Positions 1-8,876 of a stretch of 37,716 bases of DNA are shown here, in pieces. The translations under genes and the position numbers were made by a program. This DNA comes from JAWKTM01 sp041399085 (lineage in GTDB: Bacteria; Planctomycetota; Planctomycetia; Pirellulales; Pirellulaceae): the NCBI GenBank assembly GCA_041399085.1, contig JAWKTM010000071.1, positions 1 to 37,716 on the forward strand, read 5' to 3'. Within the stretch, counting starts at the first letter, position 1; each line of letters opens with the position of its first letter. The notes below the pieces were generated by a model, which was given only the letters and a program-made list of their open reading frames with translations, did not search any database and was not told where the DNA came from.

Positions 1-1358
1 CAATCGTCATCCAGCGACAAACTATGAATCAGCAGGTCACGTAAATCCGGAGCGGCGTGAAGCTTGGCCAGTTCGGCCGGCGCGATCTCGCCGCCGGTCA
101 ATCGCAACGTTTGCAGGTTCGGCAAAGCGGCGATGTGCTCCAGTTCGACTTTGTCGTCCGGATCGAATTCCAACGACACGACGTTCGCGTTCTGCCAGGC
201 TCTGGCTAGCGACCAATCCTTCACCAAGCGTGTCTGCCGGGCCGTCATTCCCCCATTCAGCCGCGCCGATGGCTTGGTCGAAAGTCCAACTCGCAACCGA
301 AGTGTCTCCCACATGTTCCGCACGATTCGGCGCGGCGGCTTGTTCCAGGCGGCGAAGTCGGCTTGCGTTTGCGGAGTTAGTTTCGGCGTGGTGATCGTGA
401 TTCGTGGAATGCGGCTGCGCATCAGCGGCTCGAGCTCTTTAAGCGATAGATTGCATTCGACATTCAGGTTCGTCAGCCGCGGGGCCTCGATCAGCCGCTG
501 TAGGCCAGCCGCCGTCAGCTCGGACCCGCTGATCGAAAGCGACTCGAGCTTATCCAAAGGCAACTCGCGCAAGTGCTCGTCGCGACAGTAATAGACGTGT
601 CCGGGCAACGTCGCCAAATACTTCCAATCGCGAAAGTGTTTCAGATACTCACCACGAAACGTCGATTCCCACGGCGGCGCGTCGAGCACTCGAATCGGGC
701 AGTCTGCCACCAAGGCCATGCCGGCCGGCGTGACTTGCGACATGCCAATATTCAGACTCACAAGCCGCTTGAGCGGCGCGACGTGCCGCAGTCCTTCGTC
801 CGTGATCCGGCCGTTCAGCTTCAGCTCGCGGAGGTTCGGCATCCGCTCGAACATCTTCAGCCCTTCGTCCGAAACCGCCGTCGCATGCACGTCCAACGCT
901 TCGAGATCGCGATTGCGCGAAATGTATTCCATCGCCGTGTCGGTGATGTTGGTCCGCCACAGCGACAGCCGGCGGACGTTCTTCAGCGGCAGCAGATTCC
1001 GCACGCCTTCGTCCGTGATCGGATTGCCGGCCAAATAGAGATACCGAACATGCGGCAAATCCAACAGCACGTTCAGTTGGTCGTCGGTCACGTTGCGATG
1101 CTCCATGTGAACGCGGAACACGTCCTGGAACTCGTCGCGGCCAACCAACGGCGCCAGCCATTCGGGCTGAGCCGGCTCGAATTCGACGGTAGCTCCCATC
1201 TCTCGCAGCTTGACCACCGCCACCGCTTGCCGAGCATACGGCGCCAAATACGCTTGCCGAAACGCCAACCCCAAACAAGCGGCCGTGATCAGCAACAACA
1301 AAGTAGCCAACCGCAACCGCAAAAACCGCCGCCATCCTCGCCGCTCGCCCATGCCCAT
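1..1358 (-). CDS. N-anchored leucine-rich-repeat protein (partial, runs off left edge)
   Basis: About 452 residues are visible and the frame is open to the left edge, so the C terminus is missing. The protein begins MGMGERRGWRRF, followed by a hydrophobic stretch at about residues 15-35 that reads as a signal anchor. The rest is made of loose leucine-rich repeats of the consensus LxxLxLxxxxITDxGLxxL, for example NPITDEGVRNLLPLKNV and NGRITDEGLRHVAPLKRL. A non-repeat stretch rich in W and R (about residues 345-385) separates two repeat blocks. The start at 1358 is chosen because GGAAAGG lies just upstream; a second in-frame ATG at 1352 is possible. Proteins of this sort are abundant in planctomycetes and are thought to be scaffolds facing the periplasm; no specific partner can be named. 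It diverges from the sigma factor gene, with about 256 bp between the two starts. Confidence 0.85.
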   Translation of the reverse strand, partial: MGMGERRGWRRFLRLRLATLLLLITAACLGLAFRQAYLAPYARQAVAVVKLREMGATVEFEPAQPEWLAPLVGRDEFQDVFRVHMEHRNVTDDQLNVLLDLPHVRYLYLAGNPITDEGVRNLLPLKNVRRLSLWRTNITDTAMEYISRNRDLEALDVHATAVSDEGLKMFERMPNLRELKLNGRITDEGLRHVAPLKRLVSLNIGMSQVTPAGMALVADCPIRVLDAPPWESTFRGEYLKHFRDWKYLATLPGHVYYCRDEHLRELPLDKLESLSISGSELTAAGLQRLIEAPRLTNLNVECNLSLKELEPLMRSRIPRITITTPKLTPQTQADFAAWNKPPRRIVRNMWETLRLRVGLSTKPSARLNGGMTARQTRLVKDWSLARAWQNANVVSLEFDPDDKVELEHIAALPNLQTLRLTGGEIAPAELAKLHAAPDLRDLLIHSLSLDDD

Positions 1359-1614
1359 ACGCCTTTCCGCCCGCCTCGTCCGATCGTCGGCGAAGCCATA
1401 AGTCCCGCCTTCTCCCGTGGTCCCGTGTTCGTCGTCACACCAATCGTAACGGAGGATCGCGGCGAGTTGGGTTTTTGGACCGAGGACTAAACGCGACCGT
1501 GTCCAATCGAAGCGTGACCTACTCGAACCCGTTAAATTTTCCGTAGTGGCGCAAGAAACGGCCCGCGATTCGAGACAATCCATGTGAAGAGCAACCACGA
1601 CTGAAGGACATGCG

Positions 1615-2217
1615 ATGCCGGCGAGTCCCCCGGAAACACGAGCCAGCCTGATCTTGCGTCTGCGGAATGCGGACGACCTCGTGGCTTGGGATGAGTTTGT
1701 CGAGTTGTATGCTCCGGTCGTGTTTCGCACCGCACGTGCTCGTGGATTTCAAGCTGCCGATGCGGACAATCTGGTGCAGGAAGTGTTGTTGGCCGTTTCA
1801 CAATCGGTAACGAAGTGGCTCGAACGTGAAGACCGGGGCAGCTTCCGAATGTGGTTGCTCGCGCTCGCCCGCAATCATGCGGTCAATATGCTCACGCGGC
1901 GATCCACGCGAATGCTGGGACGCAACGACTCCGAGGCCCAGCGGCAGATGAACGAACGGCAAACGGTCGACGAGATTTCACATCGGATCGACCTGGAATA
2001 CGACCGAACGGTGTTTCGCTGGGCCGCTGAACGGGTCCAGCAGGTAGTTGCGGACAAGACTTGGCAGGCGTTCTGGTTGACTCACGTGGAAGGTCTATCC
2101 ATCGACGACGTCGCAAAGAAGCTCGGCACACGACCGGCGAACATCTATTTCGGACGCAGCCGCGTGATGTCACGAATTCAGGATTTGGTCAAACAGTATG
2201 AGGCGAATCATGACTGA
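1615..2217 (+). CDS. ECF-type RNA polymerase sigma factor, planctomycete kinase-linked type
   Basis: A 200-residue sigma-70-family protein with region 2 at about residues 20-95 (WDEFVELYAPVVF, then DADNLVQEVLLAV, the usual DxxDxxQEVF core) and region 4 at about 135-195 with a helix-turn-helix (FWLTHVEGLSIDDVAKKLG). Length fits the ECF family. GAAGGAC lies upstream of the ATG. Its end overlaps the start of the downstream receptor kinase by 8 nt (or 20 nt with the alternative kinase start), so translation is probably coupled. ECF factors encoded beside serine/threonine kinases are a known planctomycete class (ECF-STK). I infer that activity is governed by the kinase rather than by a separate anti-sigma gene, since no such gene is present nearby. 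Confidence 0.92.
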   Translation: MPASPPETRASLILRLRNADDLVAWDEFVELYAPVVFRTARARGFQAADADNLVQEVLLAVSQSVTKWLEREDRGSFRMWLLALARNHAVNMLTRRSTRMLGRNDSEAQRQMNERQTVDEISHRIDLEYDRTVFRWAAERVQQVVADKTWQAFWLTHVEGLSIDDVAKKLGTRPANIYFGRSRVMSRIQDLVKQYEANHD

Positions 2218-5200
2218 ACACACAATCGAATGTGACGATCGCCAACTATTGGCCTCGCTCCGTAGCGACGCCGACGAACTGCCGGAAACGCTAGCTTGCC
2301 ATATCGAACATTGTATCCATTGCCAGTCTCGCCTTACCGAACTCGCCGCGACCGAAGAACGCTGGCGGAAGGCGGCAGCCGCATTCTCCGATGCGGATGA
2401 TCGATTGCAACCCATCGATCCCGACGCATCTCCACAAGATTTCACTCGTTGGACAGGGCGTTCGAACAACTGGAATCAAACGATGGTCAAGCAACTGCTC
2501 GATCCCCCAACACATCCGGAGATGCTCGGCCGGTTGGGACGATACGAAATCGAACGCTTGGTCGGCTCCGGAGGCATGGGGATTGTCTTTAGGGCTCACG
2601 ACACGGAGCTGAATCGACCGGTGGCGATTAAGATGCTGGCCCCTTATCTGGCTTCAAGTGGTTCGGCCCGCAAGCGATTTGCCCGAGAGGCTCGCTCGGC
2701 GGCCGGTATTATCGATGACCATGTCGTGCCAATTCACAATGTTGAATCCGAGGCCGATCCACCCTATCTCGTGATGCAGTATGTGGCCGGCGGCTCGCTA
2801 CAGGAAAAGCTCGATCGCTGCGGCCCCTTGAGTGTGACTGAGATCGTGCGAATCGGCCTTCAGGCCGCCAAGGGGTTGGCCGCGGCTCATGCGCAGGGAC
2901 TAATCCATCGCGATGTAAAGCCATCCAACATTTTGCTGGATGAAGGCGTGGAACGGGCGCTCCTCACCGACTTTGGTCTCGCTCGAACAGAAGGCGATGC
3001 GTGTCTCACACGCAGTGGGTTTCAGCCCGGAACGCCCCATTACATGTCGCCAGAACAAGTGCGAGGTGAGTCGATGGATGGACGCAGCGATCTGTTTGGT
3101 TTGGGATGTGTTCTTTATGCATTATGTACGGGACGTCCACCATTTCGCGCCGAGTCGGGTTACGCCGTGCTGCGTCGTATCACGGACGATACACCACGGT
3201 CGATCCGCGAAATTAACGAAAATATCCCCGAATGGTTGGAGCAAATCGTAATGAAGCTCCTGTCGAAATCCCGTGACGATCGTTTTGGGTCGGCGGAGGA
3301 AGTCGCTGGATTGCTCAAAGGCTGCTTGGCCCACGTCCAGGAACCAACATCCATTCCGCTTCCGGAGAGCGTGGCCTTGCCGCCGCGTCGAAACAGTCGT
3401 TCTCGCGGGCTACAGTACCTCGCGACTGCCGTATTTTCGCTACTCGTTCTCGTTGGCACGGTCATCTTTCTGGAGACCAGCAAAGGCACCATCCGCATCG
3501 AAAGCAACAGAGACGCCGATGTTCCAATCGTGATTCGTCAGGGACAGAAACAAGTTGAGCAGCTAACGGTTTCGCGTAAAGGGGCCAAGCTGCGACTGTA
3601 TGCGGGAAGCTACGAGATTGAAGTCGATGATGCGGATGCCAATCTCGCCATTACCGGCGATCAAGTCGAGCTAAAGCGAGGCACGGAATGGATTGCAAGA
3701 ATTGTGCAAACGGATGAAAACTCTCGCGACGTGACTCACGACGTTGGTTCGGCGCATTCATCAGTAGATCAATCCCCGGTTGATGAATCCTACCAGTATA
3801 TTGTTTGGGAGCCAGGGAACAAGGTTCGCTTGAGCCATTGGTTCGCCAACACGCTGCAACTCGACGACGCGAAACTTGCCAGTATCAATCACCTGCTCAG
3901 CGAGACATGGACAAGGTACATAGAGTTCGAACGACAACATACCACGTTTGTGCGAACGGAAGAGGGACATCTTCTTGCCACCGTGGGCTATCCGTCGAAT
4001 ACCGAGGAGGGCAAGGCATTCGCCAAGAAGCAGCATCAGTTCGATGAAGAATTCTGGACGAAGCTCGACAAGATTGTTTCTGGAAAACAGCGTGCGTCTC
4101 TGCATGCGTTATCGACGTTGCGAGGGGACGGCAAAGGAGACGCCACCTGGACGATGTCATTGAAAGGTACTAGAGGGCGTCCCGTGGCTTATCCATCCGT
4201 GCTTGGTTGGAAAGCGGACTGGTATCCCGTGAATGTCGAAATCTGGACAAAAGGGACCTGGTTTTATCATCTCTTAGTGGCAAATAGTCGCTTCCGGCAC
4301 GGCCCTGGAGATGGCCAGACCCTGCCGCCGGAACTCGTGCATTACTGGCACGACAGTAACGACGGTGTCCAAATATCTGGTGAGTTCACGCCGGATCGGA
4401 TGACAGAGATAGATTTCCGCGGCAGCAAAACGGCCCATGCTGGGGAGCCAAAGGAGTCGGCGACGGACGATGAGCAACTGCAAGGCTCCTGGCGAGCCGT
4501 GACCACCACGAATGAAAACGTATTGATGAAGTCGTTGACGTTTTACGGCGATCGGATCGGAGTGATGGCGCAGGAAGGCGCTATCGAAGGCATTGTGAGT
4601 CTGCCGGATATTGATGCCAAAGGAGCCATTGATTTCAGGTGGCAAATACCAGACAAGAATCCGATGCCGATTTCACGGGGACTCTACGAAATTCGTGATG
4701 GTGTGTTATGGCTGCGAGTGTCTGCCGAAGGGAAACCACGGCCAACGGAACTGACGGCCGATCAACCCGGCACGACGCTCGTGATGTGCGAGAGAGAATG
4801 GACCAGATCCGATCTTCCAACCCTCGACCCGTCGAAGACACTCGAGCTACTGAGATGGGCCAACAACCGAGACGGCGGCGGAGTCGCAACGACCTTCTCG
4901 CTATTTATTCCTGGGAGAAAGCTCTTCGAAGCCAACTCGATCCACGCTCCGATGGCGCCAGCTTACGAACTGAACGACGTTCCTGGGCTTGGTGACACGA
5001 CGTTCACCGTCCAATTGTTTCTGCCAAATCTTTCACCGCGCGGGATGGAGTTTCTCGCCCGCAACAGCATTGCAATGGCTGCCTGGCCGAGCGAGTTTAT
5101 GGCGGCACGGGAATCGCGGCGAATCGTGAAGGCATACTACCTTCCGGATATGGCCAAGGAACTCAAAGCAACATTCGTCGAACACACAACACTCACGAAC

Positions 5201-7096
5201 AATCAAACGCAAACGGATTGGTTGCGTGATCTGGATAGCGAAGGCGACGTTTTGGTCGTCTACGAGTTGGTCCGTGGCCGCCTCCCGAATATCGAATCCC
5301 AAGACATTCCTCGACCGAATGCGGCTTCAGTTTCGGGCGATGCTCAACCGAGTGGCTCGTCCCCCACGCACGACGAAAACATAGAGGCTTATGTTCGGGG
5401 CGCTGGCAAGGTTGTGGACTTGGTCCCGCAAGAACAACAACAATCCGCGGGTGAACCGATTCCCGATACTTCGGAACGGGCGGTCGAACTGCGGATCTCC
5501 GGACATGATGTGCCGCTCGTTCGGCGAGGCGACCGCGTTCGCCTTCTGTTCGAAGGCTGGCCGACCGCGGAACCCGCTGGCTCGTTTGGAGGTAAGGTGA
5601 TCTCCATCGATCCCGCGGTTGACGGCGAGGGTAAGTTTCGAGTCCTCGTCCAGGAGGATGGCACGGACTCATGGCCGGATAAGCGTTATCTGCGTCCGGG
5701 GGTGCGAACAACCGGTTGGATATTAACTCGGCGCCGATCGACTGTCGAATCCCGTAGCGAGTCTGTTTCACCAGCAGTGCCAGCCTCCGACGTGGATAAG
5801 TCAGCGTTCGCTTCCTCGGACGATGGAAGTAAATCGAAGACCAACAGTGAGAACCGTGCGGCAAGTCGTGTGCAAATCTACTTCCGCCAACCTCGCCTCG
5901 CCAAACTCACGCTCGACAATGACTCAGAGATATCCGTTGTGGCACCGGGACGGTTACGTATTACGGCGGGTAAAGTTTATGGCCTTGTACTCTCCAATAT
6001 TATGTCACAGCCACACGATCCACTGCGAAACGTTCCACAGTTGGGAGAAAGGTTCGATCTGTTGGCAGGCTGGCTTGAAGTGGCCGCTGTGAACAACGAG
6101 GTCGAGTCGTACCTCAAGACCGATGATATCCTGCTCGACTTTTCGGACGACGAAATCGCGGAGGTTCAGGCTGGGGGCGTAATGACCAAGGTCGTCTATC
6201 TAACGCTTGCGGAGGATGGCAAACCGCGTCACCTCAAGATTCTGTCGCAGACTTTGTTCGAACCCGGTGATGGAGACGCACCAATCCGCAATGCAAGACT
6301 CGACGGGGATATCCTCGCCGTCGTGCGATTAGGCGAATCGGTCTACTTCGACAATGGCGATGGCGCCAAATTAAGGCGTAAGAGAGTGCTCGGAATCGAA
6401 GAGGATTCGCCGCGGTTCGAAGAGGAATTGCGACAACTGCATAACCTCCGAGTCGGTCGTAAGCCGACGATCGAAGATGGGAACGCGATCGTCGACCGAT
6501 TACTCTCGAAATACCCAGAACGAAAAGCGACGATTCACGGTCAGGCAGCGCACCTTTTCGGCCAGAGCGGCATTAAAGAGTTTGGCGACGAAGTGCGTCG
6601 CCACGCTACGGAATCTCTCAAATCCGAAGATGACATCGTTGAACGTTCCCGAATGTTCATGTACCTCAGTAATGCTCACGAGGTCCAGGGCAGGCCGAGC
6701 GAAGCCAATTATTGGGCGTTGCAAGGTCTCCTTGAACTTCAGCCGTTCAATCTGCCACGCATTGCCCCAGAGTTGCCGATGATTGGGCGATTCAACGATC
6801 TCGTGGCTCAGCCCGGTGACGGCGCGAAGCAGAAGCTTTACCAACGACTTTCGGCCGCCGAAAAACAGGCACGCGATGCCGCCAAGCAGGTTCGGGAGCT
6901 CGTTCGATTTCGTGACATCTATGTGGATATTTTGCGGAGAATAAACACAACAGTGGAGGCACGTTCGCGGTTGCAGGCTCTTGAGCGCGAACGCATCGGC
7001 AGCAGTTGGCTTCAGGAATTCGTCGAGACATTGTTTGCTTCTGAGTCGAAGGGCCGCGCGGCTGTCGAGCAGAAGTCCGACGACGAGTTGCCGTGA
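2210..7096 (+). CDS. Receptor serine/threonine kinase with N-terminal anti-sigma-like zinc motif and large outer domain
   Basis: 1628 residues from the ATG at 2210, chosen because GAGGCG lies just before it; an in-frame ATG at 2198 adds four residues. In order: an HxxxCxxC motif (H31, C35, C38) like that of zinc anti-sigma domains; a complete protein kinase at about 111-375 with GSGGMG (119-124), Lys141, HRDVKPSN (catalytic D235, N240), DFG (254-256) and SPE (280-282); a membrane helix at about 401-420; then about 1200 residues presumably outside the cytoplasm. The outer part has a helical segment (about 540-640), a TIGR03067-like domain (about 750-865, LQGSWRAV...), a segment closely resembling the C-terminal part of HlyD-type membrane fusion proteins (about 1092-1174, VRLLFEGWP... 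RYLRPGVRTTGW) and a TPR-like helical tail. All catalytic residues are present, so the kinase should be active. The signal sensed and the substrates are unknown; the overlapping sigma factor is the obvious partner. Confidence 0.9.
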   Translation: MTEHTIECDDRQLLASLRSDADELPETLACHIEHCIHCQSRLTELAATEERWRKAAAAFSDADDRLQPIDPDASPQDFTRWTGRSNNWNQTMVKQLLDPPTHPEMLGRLGRYEIERLVGSGGMGIVFRAHDTELNRPVAIKMLAPYLASSGSARKRFAREARSAAGIIDDHVVPIHNVESEADPPYLVMQYVAGGSLQEKLDRCGPLSVTEIVRIGLQAAKGLAAAHAQGLIHRDVKPSNILLDEGVERALLTDFGLARTEGDACLTRSGFQPGTPHYMSPEQVRGESMDGRSDLFGLGCVLYALCTGRPPFRAESGYAVLRRITDDTPRSIREINENIPEWLEQIVMKLLSKSRDDRFGSAEEVAGLLKGCLAHVQEPTSIPLPESVALPPRRNSRSRGLQYLATAVFSLLVLVGTVIFLETSKGTIRIESNRDADVPIVIRQGQKQVEQLTVSRKGAKLRLYAGSYEIEVDDADANLAITGDQVELKRGTEWIARIVQTDENSRDVTHDVGSAHSSVDQSPVDESYQYIVWEPGNKVRLSHWFANTLQLDDAKLASINHLLSETWTRYIEFERQHTTFVRTEEGHLLATVGYPSNTEEGKAFAKKQHQFDEEFWTKLDKIVSGKQRASLHALSTLRGDGKGDATWTMSLKGTRGRPVAYPSVLGWKADWYPVNVEIWTKGTWFYHLLVANSRFRHGPGDGQTLPPELVHYWHDSNDGVQISGEFTPDRMTEIDFRGSKTAHAGEPKESATDDEQLQGSWRAVTTTNENVLMKSLTFYGDRIGVMAQEGAIEGIVSLPDIDAKGAIDFRWQIPDKNPMPISRGLYEIRDGVLWLRVSAEGKPRPTELTADQPGTTLVMCEREWTRSDLPTLDPSKTLELLRWANNRDGGGVATTFSLFIPGRKLFEANSIHAPMAPAYELNDVPGLGDTTFTVQLFLPNLSPRGMEFLARNSIAMAAWPSEFMAARESRRIVKAYYLPDMAKELKATFVEHTTLTNNQTQTDWLRDLDSEGDVLVVYELVRGRLPNIESQDIPRPNAASVSGDAQPSGSSPTHDENIEAYVRGAGKVVDLVPQEQQQSAGEPIPDTSERAVELRISGHDVPLVRRGDRVRLLFEGWPTAEPAGSFGGKVISIDPAVDGEGKFRVLVQEDGTDSWPDKRYLRPGVRTTGWILTRRRSTVESRSESVSPAVPASDVDKSAFASSDDGSKSKTNSENRAASRVQIYFRQPRLAKLTLDNDSEISVVAPGRLRITAGKVYGLVLSNIMSQPHDPLRNVPQLGERFDLLAGWLEVAAVNNEVESYLKTDDILLDFSDDEIAEVQAGGVMTKVVYLTLAEDGKPRHLKILSQTLFEPGDGDAPIRNARLDGDILAVVRLGESVYFDNGDGAKLRRKRVLGIEEDSPRFEEELRQLHNLRVGRKPTIEDGNAIVDRLLSKYPERKATIHGQAAHLFGQSGIKEFGDEVRRHATESLKSEDDIVERSRMFMYLSNAHEVQGRPSEANYWALQGLLELQPFNLPRIAPELPMIGRFNDLVAQPGDGAKQKLYQRLSAAEKQARDAAKQVRELVRFRDIYVDILRRINTTVEARSRLQALERERIGSSWLQEFVETLFASESKGRAAVEQKSDDELP

Positions 7097-7245
7097 CAGG
7101 TTGGGGGGCACTCTATGTCAACGACGGTCGCGAAAAGTGTCGCTAGTTAGAAATCGACTTGCCGGCCTGCTTATCCGTTGAGCGGAACGTCAATTGCTCC
7201 AATCGCTTGATCGCAGCGCCGCAATTTGAACACAGGAGGCATTTC

Positions 7246-8626
7246 ATGACAATGGTGTTTCAGCGGTTCAAACGCAGGGTATTGCACAGCTCTATACCTG
7301 ATTGGCGACGATGCAACGGGCACTGCCACGGTTATCGATCCGCGACCGAACGTCAGTGTATCTAGAGTTGGCGCGCCAATTCGGCGTTTCAATCACCCAC
7401 GTGTTCTGAGACGCATATTCAGCGGACTTCATGAGCGGGAGCCGTGAGTTGGTTCCCGGCTAGGTCCGCAAAGCTTTTCGCAAGTGGGGAAGGGGAGCGG
7501 ATTACGGATTTGACGTGTCGAAGGTGCATGAAGGCGACAGATCTGACTTCGGATCCGTTATTTTGACCGCCCGGCATACACCCGGACACACACCCGAGCA
7601 CGTCTCCTTCGAAATCGCGGAAAAACAGAAGCCGACAACCAGCGGGCGTTTTTCACTGGCGACTCGCTCTTTGTGGATCGGCAGGAGGCCGGATCTACTC
7701 GGCGACGAACAGACGGACGAATTGATCGAGAAACTGTTTCACACACTACGCGACTACTATCTCAAGCTTTCCGACGGGGTAATCATCTATCCCTGCCATG
7801 GGGCCGGCTCCGCCTGTGGCGCAGACATCGGCGAGCGTCCGATGGGAACGATCGGATATGAACGTGGACGAACGACTTTCTGCAATATGAAGACTTTCAG
7901 GACTTCAAGAAGTTCGTCGAAGAGAACGCACCACCGGAGCCGCATCATTACAAGCACCTCAAGAAGGTGAATGCCCAAGGCCCGCCGGTATTGGGGCATG
8001 CTCCGCCAGTCCCCGGTCTGCCTCCAAAGGATTTTCAGAAGGCGATTGACAGCGGCAACGCGCAGCTTCTCGATACACGGCAATGCTCGCATTCGGCGGG
8101 GGCATATCGAAGGGGCGATCAACATTGGTCCGCGACCGGAGCTTTCGGTCTGGGCAGGACAGATGCTTGACTACGATAAGCCTATTCTGCTGGTGGTCCA
8201 AGATGAGACCGATCTCGACTGGATCGTCTGGCAACTGTCCTATACTGGATTCGAAAGATTGCCGGCTATCTCGTCGGCGGTATGAAAGCCTGGAGGCGGG
8301 GCTGCCTTTGCGCAAGCTCGCAAATGACCGTTCATGAATTGAACGACCAGATCGACAACGTGCAACTTCTCGATGTCCGCGCGCCCGACGAGTGGGAACA
8401 GGGGCGCATCCCGGGGGCGACGCATTTATACGTGGCCGATATGCGGGACGGCCTGGACGGCGCCTCTGCATTTGATAAGAGCAAGCCGGTTGTAACTTAC
8501 TGCGACAGCGGCTACCGGGCAGACATCGCGGCAAGTCTTCTCCAGAGGCGCGGCTTTCAGGACGTGCGAAACGTTCCCGGTAGCTGGCAGGCCTGGAACA
8601 ACGCTGGCTTTGAGGTGGAGAAATGA
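7246..8626 (+). pseudogene. CstB-like MBL-fold persulfide dioxygenase with two rhodanese domains, multiply frameshifted
   Basis: Joining reading frames rebuilds one protein of about 455 residues. The ATG at 7246 follows a perfect AGGAGG. Pieces in order: YLIGDDATGTATVIDP, VYLELARQFGVSITHVF and ETHI (start of the metal-binding HxHxD loop, itself disrupted near 7405-7425), RHTPGHTPEHVSF, FFTGDSLFVD, IIYPCHGAGSACG, then a first rhodanese with no catalytic cysteine (GHIEGAINIG... at 8095-8300) and a second with the active loop VTYCDSGYRAD near 8490. This order, dioxygenase, inactive rhodanese, active rhodanese, is that of CstB, which oxidises glutathione or coenzyme persulfides and hands sulfur to sulfite. 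At least eight frame changes occur. Several are one-base losses in homopolymers (near 7865, 8082, 8258), so sequencing error is as likely as real decay. The family call is secure; whether it is functional is not. Confidence 0.8.
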
Positions 8627-8633
8627 GGCGAGC

Positions 8634-8747
8634 ATGGGGCGTGAACGGCTCACGCCGATAGTCGGTTCGCTCCCGTATTATCAGGAGCACAAGCCGGCGG
8701 TGAGCTGGACGTTGGGACCCGAACTGGTTCGAGAGGCGCGGGTTTAA
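8634..8747 (+). CDS. Possible small ORF of 37 codons, unknown
   Basis: Seven bases after the rhodanese stop an ATG follows GAGG at good spacing and opens a 37-residue frame (MGRERLTPIVGSLPYYQEHK... ending GPELVREARV). I recognise no family. A 7-bp inverted repeat, GGCGTGA/TCACGCC at 8638-8656, overlaps its start and might instead be part of a transcript end, though no T-run follows. It could be a remnant of a longer gene, given the frameshifts next door. From its end to the next gene's stop (8748-8876) I see nothing. Confidence 0.25.
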   Translation: MGRERLTPIVGSLPYYQEHKPAVSWTLGPELVREARV

Positions 8748-8876
8748 TCCTGGCTGCAACTGTCATTAGCGAATTCTGCCAGTTGATGGGAAAGCGTCTC
8801 TTACTCAATACCCCTGCCTTCTCCGATACCTGCAACAACTGGTTTCTTTCACGACTTAACCATGCGGCATCGTTGA

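Noticed and set aside
573..1490. 305-codon plus-strand frame opposite the LRR gene
   Set aside because: Its product is rich in Arg, Gln and His with no domain, and the opposite strand codes clearly for leucine-rich repeats.
7097..7245. Possible attachment site matching the tRNA-Pro 3' end
   Set aside because: No stretch resembling the tRNA 3' end was found here and there is no integrase in the window.
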